Below, piece after piece: positions 1 through 8,064 of a stretch of DNA of 49,688 bases. Each line of letters begins with the position of its first letter. The first letter of the stretch is position 1. Made by a program: the position numbers and the translations under genes. A model generated the notes under the pieces. It saw nothing but the letters and a program-made list of their open reading frames with translations, ran no database searches and was not told the origin of the DNA. The stretch is from an uncultured Campylobacter sp. (GTDB lineage: Bacteria > Campylobacterota > Campylobacteria > Campylobacterales > Campylobacteraceae): the NCBI GenBank assembly GCA_937965895.1, contig CALCKS010000173.1:1-49688 (forward strand), given 5' to 3'.

Positions 1-83
1 TAAATTTGGCGACGGGAGTTACCATATAGGTAATGACCGAGCCAAATTTAAAAGCAACGAAGTATAGGGCAAAAAGACAAGCC

Positions 84-1196
84 TTACTTGGCTGAATACT
101 GCGCGTCGAGATACGGTATCAAATACCCATACCCCTGCTTATCCATCTCCTCCTTCGGCACAAATCTCAGCGCGGCGCCGTTTATGCAGTATCTAAGCCC
201 TCCTCTGTCGCGCGGACCGTCATCAAATACATGCCCCAAATGCGAGTCTGACATCGCGGTTTTGACCTCGGTGCGCACCATACCGTACGATAGATCGGAC
301 TTTTCGGCGATTAGGCTCGCGTCGATCGGCTTAGTAAAGCTCGGCCAACCGCAGCCCGCGTCAAATTTATCGTACGAGCTAAAAAGCGGCTGACCGTTAG
401 TGATATCGACGTAGATGCCGATACGCTCCTCGTCGTTTAGCTCGCTGCTATGCGGACGCTCAGTCGCGGCGTGCTTTACGACATCGTATGAGATGGCGCT
501 TAGTTCATTTTTTAGCGTTGCGTCGTCTTTATTTTTGTAGTTTTGCAAATTTTGCTTCATATCGCGCTTCTTGTCGCTCAAAATTTCGCCCTTTTTAGGC
601 AGGCTCTCAAAGGTCACGTGGCAGTAGCCGTGCGGATTTTTGTCCAGATAGTCCTGGTGATACTCCTCGGCTTTGTAGATATTTTCTAGCGGCGCGACCT
701 CCGTTACGATGGGCGCTTTGTAGTTTTTTTGTTGTTCGGCGATAAAGGCTCTAATCGCCGCCTCGTCCGCCGCATCGGTGTAGTAGATGCCCGTACGGTA
801 CTGCGTGCCGCGGTCGCCGCCTTGCTTGTTTAGGCTGGTCGGATCTATGGTGTTAAAGTAAAATTTGAGCAAATGCGGCAGGTCGATCACATACTCGTCG
901 TATTCGACCCAGACGGCCTCTGCGGCGTTCGTATCGCCCGTGCAGACCTGCTCGTAGCTAGGGTTTGGCACCTTTGAGTTTGCATAGGCCGTGTAGGTGC
1001 TAACCACGCCCGGAAGCTGCTTGAGATAGGCCTCCGTGCCCCAAAAGCACCCGCCAGCCAGCACGATCGTTTTGTTCGCGGTCGCAGGCTCTTTTGTTTT
1101 ATGATTCATCTGTTCTCCTTGTAAATTTAAAAATATACCTAAAAATAGCGCCAAAGCGCCGACTATTCCTGCTGTTTTTAACGTTTTGCCAAGCAT
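84..1196 (-). CDS. msrAB: Bifunctional peptide methionine sulfoxide reductase MsrA/MsrB, probably membrane-anchored or exported
   Basis: Repairs oxidised methionine: the MsrA part acts on the S epimer and the MsrB part on the R epimer of methionine sulfoxide. Seen: residues 1-25 form a basic then hydrophobic N-terminus like a signal or anchor. The MsrA catalytic motif GCFWG holds Cys50. The MsrB half carries GCGWPSF, and its catalytic RYCIN motif sits near residue 335. At 370 aa it has the length expected of a fused MsrAB with a leader. The ATG at 1196 has an AAGGAG five bases upstream. A second ATG at 1109 (Met30), just after the hydrophobic leader, also has a perfect AAGGAG five bases upstream, so a leaderless 341-aa form could be made too. 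Monocistronic. Function is very likely; location is inferred. Confidence 0.95.
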   Translation of the reverse strand: MLGKTLKTAGIVGALALFLGIFLNLQGEQMNHKTKEPATANKTIVLAGGCFWGTEAYLKQLPGVVSTYTAYANSKVPNPSYEQVCTGDTNAAEAVWVEYDEYVIDLPHLLKFYFNTIDPTSLNKQGGDRGTQYRTGIYYTDAADEAAIRAFIAEQQKNYKAPIVTEVAPLENIYKAEEYHQDYLDKNPHGYCHVTFESLPKKGEILSDKKRDMKQNLQNYKNKDDATLKNELSAISYDVVKHAATERPHSSELNDEERIGIYVDITNGQPLFSSYDKFDAGCGWPSFTKPIDASLIAEKSDLSYGMVRTEVKTAMSDSHLGHVFDDGPRDRGGLRYCINGAALRFVPKEEMDKQGYGYLIPYLDAQYSAK

Positions 1197-1278
1197 TTTC
1201 GCTCCTTATGGCTTAAATTTTAGATTAAATTTGATTCTGGCAAATTTGACTTCAAATTTGACGGTTTTAAATTTTACG

Positions 1279-1587
1279 CACCGAGACCTGCGCCATGAAA
1301 ATGCTAAATTTGGTTTGGTTAAATTTAGCGTTGTACATTAAATTTAATCTTTTTTTGTTAAGGGGGAAGGGGCTTGAGTTACGCTCTGCTTTGCAGTTGC
1401 GAGCGTAGCGAAGCAAAAGAGCTCCCTTTTATATCCGCCTTTATCTTTTCTTTGGGAGAGGAAGGGGTTCTACTTACGAAGCGTCGCCCCTTCCTCTCCC
1501 AAGCCCTCTCTAACCCCACTGCACGTGAGAAGTTGCTGCGCTATGCGCAGGTTTAAATTTAGCATTTTCAAGATGCAGGTCTCGGTG
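1279..1587. repeat. MITE-like intergenic repeat, copy 1
   Basis: About 309 bp of non-coding DNA bounded by a 33-bp near-perfect terminal inverted repeat (1279-1311 and 1555-1587) beginning CACCGAGACCTGC. The interior contains the mini-repeat CGAGCGTAGCGAAG (1400-1413) and a large hairpin built on GGGAGAGGAAGGGG/CCCCTTCCTCTCCC. Much of the interior aligns with the reverse complement of 15318-15588, which also has matching ends. The open frame at 1374-1556 lies wholly inside the element and is not considered a gene. No transposase is encoded, so mobility would need help from elsewhere. With the next entry it fills the gap between msrAB and yigZ. Confidence 0.75.
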
Positions 1588-1611
1588 ACTCAAATTTGAA
1601 CATAAAACGAT

Positions 1612-1735
1612 AAGGCGAAGTATCGCGAGATGATTTTGAGAGTTGTGCAGAAATTTTAAGTCAAGGTTAGACAAGTAGTCTGCCGCAGACTTAAAATTTC
1701 AAATCTCTCTCAAAAGCGCTCGCGAGACAAGCCTT
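1612..1735. repeat. Large imperfect inverted repeat (hairpin element)
   Basis: Two arms of about 50 bp (1612-1662 and 1688-1735) are imperfect reverse complements, sharing AAGGC at the outer ends, CGCGAG and TTTTGAGAG in the middle, and AAATTTTAAGTC at the inner ends. The intervening segment is 25 bp. It lies directly right of the MITE-like element but has different ends. It could be a second non-autonomous element or the transcript end of the convergent side; no T-run supports a plain terminator. Confidence 0.6.
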
Positions 1736-1797
1736 AGCCAAAATCGGCGAAATTATAACCGTCTAGCATAAACCCAACGTGAATTTTACCTCTTAAT

Positions 1798-2418
1798 TTA
1801 CTCTCTCGCGGCTAACGGCAAGGCGTAAAATTTAAACCCCTCCTGCTCAAACCCGCTTGCAAATACCTGAAATTCCTCAAATTCGGCGCTGTTAAACTCC
1901 ACTCGCCAGATCGCGCCCTCCTCGTTAAATTCTCGCTCAAAGCTTAGATTTCGCTTTTCAAAATAGTGCTCAAAGCGCGATCCCAGCGCATATGGCGTAA
2001 AAAACAGACAAAGCGATTTTATCTCAAATTTAACCAGAGCGCCGCAGCCCGCGGCCTCCTCTATCGCCGCATTTACCGCTGCGCCATAAGCTCGCACGAG
2101 CCCGCCCGTGCCTAGCTTTATCCCGCCAAAATACCGAACTATTAGCGCGCCTGCGTTTATGAGCTGGGCGCCTCTAAGCGCGTTTAGCGAGGGTTGCCCG
2201 CTCGTGCCCTTTGGCTCGCCGTCGTCGCTTTGATTTTCCACTATCTGGCCGTAGCCGTTTCGCTCGCGCAGCGCCCACACGACGTGCGCGGCCTTTGGAT
2301 GCTCGGCCTTTAGGCGCTCGTGCAAGGCTTTAAACTCGCAAATCGGGCACAAAAAACATAAAAACGTCGATTTTTTGGCTTCAGTTTTGGTTGATACGAC
2401 CCGCAAAACCGTTTGCAA
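1798..2418 (-). CDS. YigZ/IMPACT family protein (UPF0029)
   Basis: Seen: the family hallmark SDDGEPKGTSGQP at about residue 63, followed by VRYFGGIKLGTGGLVRAYG, the conserved core of the IMPACT fold. Length of 206 aa fits bacterial YigZ proteins, which have an N-terminal UPF0029 domain and a smaller C-terminal domain. Known of the family: binds nucleic acid or ribosome-related partners; eukaryotic IMPACT regulates Gcn2, but the bacterial role is unsettled. The start at 2418 gives the usual N-terminus (a short beta strand then KKSTF). It diverges from the ABC exporter gene at 2510, leaving about 90 bp for two promoters. Confidence 0.9.
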   Translation of the reverse strand: MQTVLRVVSTKTEAKKSTFLCFLCPICEFKALHERLKAEHPKAAHVVWALRERNGYGQIVENQSDDGEPKGTSGQPSLNALRGAQLINAGALIVRYFGGIKLGTGGLVRAYGAAVNAAIEEAAGCGALVKFEIKSLCLFFTPYALGSRFEHYFEKRNLSFEREFNEEGAIWRVEFNSAEFEEFQVFASGFEQEGFKFYALPLAARE

Positions 2419-2509
2419 TTTTCTCCTTTAAATAAAGCCCGATTTTAGCGAAATTTTAAAAATATTCTTATAAAATGGCGGCTAAAATGAAATAAACTCT
2501 CAAAAAAGA

Positions 2510-4099
2510 ATGAAAATGTTTAAAAAAATCTCAAAAAAAACGCTTTGGCAAATCATTGCCATGATCGTATCTAGCGCCGTTTTTAGCGGTTCTGGGATCC
2601 TAATACTAGCCTTTATCAACAAATACCTCTTAAATTTAAAAGAACAAGACGCTCAAATTTTGCTCGCATTTTTCGCGCTTTTGATTTTATTTTTGGGATT
2701 TTCGGTGCTCTCGCGCATCGCTCTTAGTGTGATCGGCAACGACTTTGTCTACGAGCTGCGAACTAAAACGATAAAAAGGATACTCGATACCGCAAATCAA
2801 AAAATCGTAGCCGCCGGCAAGTCGAATTTGATCGCCTCGCTCTCAAGCGACGTGCGTAGCCTAACAGACGGCTTTATGCAAGTGCCAAGCATCGTCCAAG
2901 GCGTGCTTATCATCGGCGCGACGGGCGCTTACGTGCTGTTTATCTCGGCCGAGATTTTCGTGTTTTTGGTGCTTTGGATGAGCGCAGCGACATGGATTTG
3001 CCGATGCTTCATCAAAAATATCCACAAATACTACGAACAATGCCGTAACGGCGAGGATGCGCTATATCGCGACTATCAGACCTGCATCGAGGGGCACAGG
3101 GAGCTTAGCTTAAATTTAGCCCGCGCGAAGCGGCTTTTTCTTGAGCGTTTCATACCCAACGCAAAAAGCCTGCGCACAAATATCGTAAAAGCCGAGATCC
3201 ATCAGTCCTTTATGAGCAACTGGCTAAACACCGTGATGCTAGGCGCCGTTGGCATCGAGATATATTTTTGCCTAGCCTATGAGGCTGCTAGCCTGCAAGA
3301 TGCAATCACGGTTGCGCTAGCGATACTTTTTTTGCGAGCGCCTCTCATGATGCTGCTTTACTCCGTGCCTAGCGTCTTTCGCGCGCGCATCGCCTACGAG
3401 CGGCTAAAAAAGCTAGACCTAGCACCATTTGAGCCGGAATTTGAGCTAGGCGAGACGGCTCCGCAAATTTGGCAAAAACTACGCCTAAAAGATATAAATT
3501 TCGCCTACGACGAGGGGAGCGAATTTGCGCTAAAAGATATAAATTTAGAGATTAGGCGCAGCGAAACGGTATTTTTGATCGGTAAAAACGGTAGCGGCAA
3601 AAGCACGCTATTTATGATCCTAGCGGGGCTTTTGGCGCCTAAAAGCGGTGAGATGTTCGCCGACGACGTCAAAATCACGGAGTCAAATTTAAAAAGCTAC
3701 GCAAACACGATCAGCGCTGTGTTTAGCGACTTTTATCTCTTTGACGAAGTGATGAGCGACGATCTGGCACTGATAGAGGGGCTACTAAAAAAGATGTCGA
3801 TAGAAAATAAAGTAAGTGTCAAGGATGGAAATTTTAGCACGCTAAATCTCTCTCAAGGCCAGAAAAAGCGCCTCGCCATGGTTGCCGCACTGCTTGAAAA
3901 GCGTAAATTTTTGATCCTTGACGAGTGGGCGGCTGATCAAGACCCCGAGTTTAGGCGGCATTTTTACACGGAGTTTTTGCCGGGACTTAAGGCGCAAGGT
4001 TACACCGTTTTTGCGATCAGCCACGACGATGCGTACTTTGACGCGGCGGATAAAATTTACGAGATACGAAACGGGCAGATCGCGCTCGTTAAGGGCTAA
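2510..4099 (+). CDS. ABC exporter of the cyclic peptide/siderophore type (SyrD/PvdE/YojI family)
   Basis: A fused membrane plus ATPase half-transporter of 529 aa. Seen: several hydrophobic segments within residues 13-290, Walker A GKNGSGKST at 358-366, and the family-typical signature region LSQGQKKRLA followed by the Walker B stretch LILDEWAADQDP and a switch histidine in AISHDD near the C-terminus. The DEWAADQDP version is characteristic of the PvdE/YojI branch, which exports small peptides or siderophore precursors. Substrate here is unknown. An ATG at 2516 is an alternative start; neither has a strong ribosome site. The neighbourhood (DUF2470-like protein, TonB receptors) hints at iron biology, but this is inference. 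Confidence 0.85.
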   Translation: MKMFKKISKKTLWQIIAMIVSSAVFSGSGILILAFINKYLLNLKEQDAQILLAFFALLILFLGFSVLSRIALSVIGNDFVYELRTKTIKRILDTANQKIVAAGKSNLIASLSSDVRSLTDGFMQVPSIVQGVLIIGATGAYVLFISAEIFVFLVLWMSAATWICRCFIKNIHKYYEQCRNGEDALYRDYQTCIEGHRELSLNLARAKRLFLERFIPNAKSLRTNIVKAEIHQSFMSNWLNTVMLGAVGIEIYFCLAYEAASLQDAITVALAILFLRAPLMMLLYSVPSVFRARIAYERLKKLDLAPFEPEFELGETAPQIWQKLRLKDINFAYDEGSEFALKDINLEIRRSETVFLIGKNGSGKSTLFMILAGLLAPKSGEMFADDVKITESNLKSYANTISAVFSDFYLFDEVMSDDLALIEGLLKKMSIENKVSVKDGNFSTLNLSQGQKKRLAMVAALLEKRKFLILDEWAADQDPEFRRHFYTEFLPGLKAQGYTVFAISHDDAYFDAADKIYEIRNGQIALVKG

Positions 4100-4155
4100 A
4101 ATTCAGCTAAAAACGGTTAAAATAACGGATATCATTTTTAAATCAAGGAGACATA

Positions 4156-4425
4156 ATGCAGCTAAGCGAGGAAGCAAGAGAAGCCAAAGAGATGGCGCTA
4201 GGCATGATGAATGATAATTTCATCGGCCTTACAGAGGATATGTGCGCAAAATTTGGCGGCTTTACCAACCCGCAAAACGTCAAAATGACCGATATCACCG
4301 AGGACGGCATGCACATCGCCTGCGACGAGGGCGAAGTCTTCGTGCCGTTTGAGAAAAAAGCCGAACTAACGGTCGAGAGTCTACGCGACGAGGTCATAAA
4401 CGTCGTAAACAGCATGGAGGGCTGA
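4156..4425 (+). CDS. Small DUF2470-like protein, possible heme-linked
   Basis: An 89-aa protein with a good ribosome site (AAGGAG, seven bases before the ATG). Its pattern resembles the DUF2470 domain found at the end of HugZ-type heme-utilisation proteins: a helix ending MMNDN where the family usually has HMNEDH, a middle DITEDGMHIAC beta segment, then VPFEKK and a helix ELTVESLRDEVINVV. The usual histidine of the HMN motif is replaced by Met. The protein stands alone, without the flavin-like barrel domain it is normally fused to. It follows the ABC exporter by 56 bp and precedes the heme region, which is compatible with a heme-related job. Family assignment by pattern only. Confidence 0.55.
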   Translation: MQLSEEAREAKEMALGMMNDNFIGLTEDMCAKFGGFTNPQNVKMTDITEDGMHIACDEGEVFVPFEKKAELTVESLRDEVINVVNSMEG

Positions 4426-4432
4426 ATCCTCC
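4416..4432 (+). terminator. Short hairpin at the end of the DUF2470-like gene
   Basis: GGAGG (4416-4420) and CCTCC (4428-4432) pair across a 7-base loop overlapping the stop codon. A second inverted pair TTGCGC/GCGCAA follows within 30 bases. No strong T-run, so termination is uncertain. The remaining intergenic DNA to 4690 is AT-rich with scattered AAATTT words and no gene that I can see. Confidence 0.3.
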
Positions 4433-4690
4433 CTTGCGCCTCTTTAGCTGGAGCGCAAATTTACCGCGCCTGCTTGCTTTTATATCAAATTTAACTCTCA
4501 AATTTTACTCCACTTCAAATTTATTTTAAAACCTTTCAAATTCAGCTTTTAAATTTCACGATTTAAACGCGCAATATACTCCTTAAAATTAAATCTAAAA
4601 TCTTGCGAATGTCGCTATAATCGTAAATCAAAATTATAAGAATTGATTTTTATTATTAATTAATACCAAAAATAGTAGAACAACGAAACT

Positions 4691-4716
4691 TTTTATCATT
4701 ATTAACTATGATAAAA
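4691..4716 (+). promoter_or_regulatory. Probable Fur box before the first TonB receptor
   Basis: A perfect 9-bp inverted repeat TTTTATCAT (4691-4699) / ATGATAAAA (4708-4716) with 8-bp spacing. The composition matches the GATAAT-type Fur operator. It lies 16 bp before the receptor start codon, where a repressor would block transcription or initiation. The AT-rich stretch to its left (4645-4670) contains further ATTATTAATTAATA-like text. Iron regulation is inferred from motif and context. Confidence 0.65.
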
Positions 4717-4731
4717 CCAAAGGGAGTTAAA

Positions 4732-6809
4732 ATGAGCAAAAAAAGATTAGGCGCGCAAGGCGGTAAATTTATACTTTTGTCGCTAGCCGCAGCCGCGAGC
4801 CTAAACGCGCAAACCCAAAACGTCACGCTAGATGCCGCCATAGTAACGGCGACGGGTTTTGAAAGCGCGCTAAAAGAAGAGACTAGAAATATATTCGTCG
4901 TAACCAAAGCGGACGTCGAGGCCTACGGCTACCGCTCGGTAAAAGAGCTCGTAGAAAAGATCCCTAGCGTCGATTTCGTCAGTACCTCAAGCCTAGGCGA
5001 AAACATAGATATGCGCGGAGACGGCGCGATGCCGACTATGGCCGTAAAAGTTATGCTAAACGGAGTGCCGATAAATATGGTCGATGCAGCGCACGGCATC
5101 ATACCCCGCTTGAGATGATCGCGATCGAGGACATCGAGCAGGTCGAAGTGATGCCAGGAGGCGGAGCCGTGCTCTACGGCAGCGGCACTAGAGGCGGCGT
5201 GGTAAATATCATCACCAAGCAAAAGCCGTGAGATTTTTTTGCAAACGTGAGCTCCAAGATAGGCTCGTATAGCTACCGCGACGCCGCAGCCACCGTCGGC
5301 GGAAACGTGAGTGAGGATCTGTTTTTAAAATTTAGCGGCAAAGCGTTCGGTCAAAAAGGCTACAGACACGACTACAAGGAGCGCGGATACTACCTAAGCG
5401 GCGGGCTAAACTACAAATTTAACGACTCTCACTCACTAAATTTGACGCCTAGCATATTTAAATCAAAAAGGAACGATCCGGGCACCCTAACCCAAGATCA
5501 AGTCTCGCAAAACCGCAGGCAAAATGCAAATAACGGCCTAACAAAGCTCTTTGAAAACGAGAAAATCGGCGTTAGCGCCGTTTACGAGGGCAAATTTAAC
5601 GACTTTTACTCGGTAAATTTGATGCCGTATTATCAAAAAATCAAAATCAAAACCTCCTCGACCGAGTCGGCTCGCGGCGTGCGCTATCCGTCGCAAGGAC
5701 TTTTCGGCGATAAAAAATACGGCGTAAATTTTAAAAACAAGCTTGACTACGGCAGTGGCGAGTTTATCTTTGGCTACGACTACGAGCAAAACAAAGGCGA
5801 TAGAGAGTCGCACTACGAGGTAAAAACATCGCCCGTGATAAGCCTAAAGCACGACACAACGCTTGATCTACAAAAGACCACGCACGCACTTTATTTTATG
5901 GAAAAGCATAAATTTACGCAGGTTTTTGATCTAAGCCTTGGGTATAGATTTGAGCGCGCGCAGTACGAGGCTAGCAGGGTTTTAGATATGAAGGGCTTTA
6001 GAAACGGCATACCTTTTCCTCCGATAACTAGCTACAACGCCATAAGCGACGGCAGAGATATCGACAACCACGCGTTTGAGTTTACGCCAAATTTCAGATA
6101 CTCCGACACCGGAAACGTATATTTTAAATTTGAGCGCGGCTACATCTCGCCCTCACCTTCTCAGCTAACCGACAAAGATCAGGTGACCAAACAATACAAA
6201 TTTAACGACCTAAAATCGGAAAAATTTAACACCTACGAGATCGGACTAAAAGATCACGTCGCGAGCATGCCGGTAAACGCTACCGTGTTTTTAACCGATA
6301 CTAGCGACGAGATAGCCTATGCCGAGCTCGGAGCCAACCACGGAGACGCTTGGAAATACTACAACATCGCAAAAACTAGACGCTACGGATTTGAGTTTTT
6401 TAGCAGGCAAAATCTCTTTGATAGGCTGATTTTAAGCCAGTCCTACGCCTACGTAAACGCCACAATCAAAAAAGGCGATAACGCGGGCAAAGAGGTACCG
6501 TACGTCTCAAAACACAAATTTATATTCGGCGCGGACTACGAGATCGTGAACGACTTGCACTTGTTTGCGGACTATAAATTTTACTCAAAGAAAAAGGACG
6601 TAAACTACGACGACATCTCATCTCGCAGCATCGTGGACGCAGGCGTTTCGTATAAATTTAAAAACGGATTTGGCATAACAGGAGGCGTAAAAAATCTCTT
6701 TAACAAAAAATACTACGACTACCAAGGCAAAAACAACCAAACCGGCATCTACGAGTACAGTCCGGCAAACGAGAGAAACTACTACGTAGAGTTTAAGTAC
6801 ACCTACTAA
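4732..6809 (+). pseudogene. TonB-dependent outer-membrane receptor, inactivated by a frameshift and a nonsense codon
   Basis: Reads as a TonB-dependent receptor paralogous to the intact one at 8065: signal peptide, plug-domain text (SVKELVEKIPSVDF, PGGGAVLYGSGT), then a beta-barrel ending in the aromatic residue YTY. Lesion 1: in the C4 tract at 5104-5107 the frame changes; removing two Cs restores NMVDAAHGII-PLEMIAIED, which aligns residue for residue with the paralog. Lesion 2: TGA at 5229-5231 interrupts KQKP-stop-DFFANVSSK, where the paralog has KKSKKKFYAGISSK. The barrel remains open from 5232 to 6809. Start chosen at 4732 (GGGAG upstream, followed by a normal signal peptide) rather than 4708. 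Substrate by context heme or an iron chelate. Two independent lesions make sequencing error an unlikely full explanation. Confidence 0.85.
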
Positions 6810-6815
6810 ACCGCT

Positions 6816-6850
6816 AAATTTAGGGCTCTGTACCCTAAATTTGCCTTTTT
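6816..6850 (+). terminator. Rho-independent terminator after the receptor pseudogene
   Basis: Perfect 10-bp stem AAATTTAGGG/CCCTAAATTT with a 7-base loop, then GCCTTTTT. It begins six bases after the receptor stop codon and separates that gene from the exbB operon. Confidence 0.8.
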
Positions 6851-6940
6851 GGACGCTCCGTTTTTCTGCGAAACGTTATTTGGATTTTATTATCTAACGT
6901 TATGAAATACCGTCAAATTTTATTACCGATTAATGATAGC

Positions 6941-6978
6941 AGCGGTATAATAAACCGCTTTTGATAATTAATATTAGG
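6941..6978 (+). promoter_or_regulatory. Promoter and possible Fur site of the exbB-heme operon
   Basis: TATAAT at 6946-6951 sits inside a 6-bp inverted repeat AGCGGT/ACCGCT (6941-6959). Just downstream, TTGATAATTAATATTA (6961-6976) contains one perfect Fur half-site TGATAAT and a degraded second half. The position between the -10 and the start codon at 6985 suits iron repression. The -35 is weak, as is common in epsilonproteobacteria. Confidence 0.5.
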
Positions 6979-6984
6979 ATTAAA

Positions 6985-7614
6985 ATGTTTGAGTATATAG
7001 AAGTCGGCGGTATATTTATGTGGCCGATATTTTGCCTCTCGGTGCTCGGTATTGCGGTGCTTCTTGAAAAGGGAGCGTATTTTTTATTTACCGAGATAGA
7101 CGCGACTAGTTCGTTTAAGATCAAGCTTTGCAATCTTATTTTAGAAGGCGACTACGCAAAAATCAAAGAATTTTGCAAAAGCTACAAAAACTCGCTTGCT
7201 AAAACCGCGCTTTTCGTCGCGGAAAATTTGGGCGAAGGCACTAGCAAAACGCAGATCGACTACATCGCCGAGGAGGCCGTATCCATGCAGCTAACCTCGC
7301 TTGAGCGGCGCACGTGGATACTGGGGCTTTGCGCGAGCGCGAGCCCGCAGCTAGGCCTGCTTGGCACCATAGTTGGTATGATAAAGGCCTTTAGCGGACT
7401 TAGCGGCGGAGTGGACGCTCCGCTAGTTGCGGTCGGTATCTCCGAGGCGCTTTATACGACGGCTTTTGGGCTTATAGTGGCGATTCCTTGCGTGATATTT
7501 TTTCTCATGATTAGCAAGAAAATAGATTTCATCCTAAACGATCTAAACCGCATTATGAGCCTGTTTGGCCGCAGTTTTGAAAGGAGAAGCTGTGAAGTAT
7601 GTCCGCAGAGATAA
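6985..7614 (+). CDS. exbB: ExbB, proton channel of the TonB energising complex
   Basis: MotA/TolQ/ExbB family, 209 aa from the ATG at 6985. With ExbD and TonB it converts proton-motive force into opening of outer-membrane receptors. Seen: an N-terminal transmembrane helix (MWPIFCLSVLGIAVLLEKG), a cytoplasmic segment, and the conserved pair of C-terminal helices containing ASASPQLGLLGTIVGMIKAF and ALYTTAFGLIVAIPCVIFF. First gene of a tightly packed run reaching 15219. Its end overlaps exbD by 23 bases. An upstream in-frame TTG at 6961 has no ribosome site and was rejected. Confidence 0.92.
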   Translation: MFEYIEVGGIFMWPIFCLSVLGIAVLLEKGAYFLFTEIDATSSFKIKLCNLILEGDYAKIKEFCKSYKNSLAKTALFVAENLGEGTSKTQIDYIAEEAVSMQLTSLERRTWILGLCASASPQLGLLGTIVGMIKAFSGLSGGVDAPLVAVGISEALYTTAFGLIVAIPCVIFFLMISKKIDFILNDLNRIMSLFGRSFERRSCEVCPQR

Positions 7615-8014
7615 GACCAGATACGCCGGCATCTCGATGTTAAATTTGATCGACGTGATATTTGTGCTTTTGCTATTTTTTATGGTCACGACCTCTTTTA
7701 ACAAATTTGCCCATATCGACATCGCCCTACCCCAAAGCGCGTCAAATTTAGACGAAAAAGATACCAAAAACGTCGAGGTTTTTTATCTGCTTAACGGCGA
7801 AGTGCTTTTGAGTATAAACGGCGAGCAAAAAAGCTTAAATTTAGCAGATCTAGCCGCGCAAATCTCAAATTTAACCCCAAAGCAAAAAGAGAACGTCAAG
7901 CTAAACGCCGATGAAGCGATAAACTACGGCGAGGTCGTAAATTTGATCTCTATTTTAAAAGATAGCGGCACGCAAAACGTCGAGCTAAATATCAAGAAAA
8001 AGCCCAAAGGATAG
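7592..8014 (+). CDS. exbD: ExbD, TonB complex subunit
   Basis: ExbD/TolR family, 141 aa. Seen: a single N-terminal transmembrane helix LIDVIFVLLLFFMVTTSF with the essential Asp in the LIDV position, a periplasmic domain, and a conserved end. GTG at 7592 is chosen because AAGGAG lies five bases upstream; the longer frame from TTG 7565 has no ribosome site. Overlap with exbB suggests translational coupling. Confidence 0.92.
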   Translation: MKYVRRDKTRYAGISMLNLIDVIFVLLLFFMVTTSFNKFAHIDIALPQSASNLDEKDTKNVEVFYLLNGEVLLSINGEQKSLNLADLAAQISNLTPKQKENVKLNADEAINYGEVVNLISILKDSGTQNVELNIKKKPKG

Positions 8015-8064
8015 AAAATGAACCCGGTTTTATCTCCCTGTAAATTTAACCAAGGAGAACAACT

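Noticed and set aside
1374..1556. 60-codon open frame
   Set aside because: Lies fully inside the MITE-like inverted-repeat element; its text is explained by the repeat.
5104..5107. Phase-variable switch in the first receptor
   Set aside because: Only four Cs, too short for slippage, and a second independent nonsense codon is present downstream.
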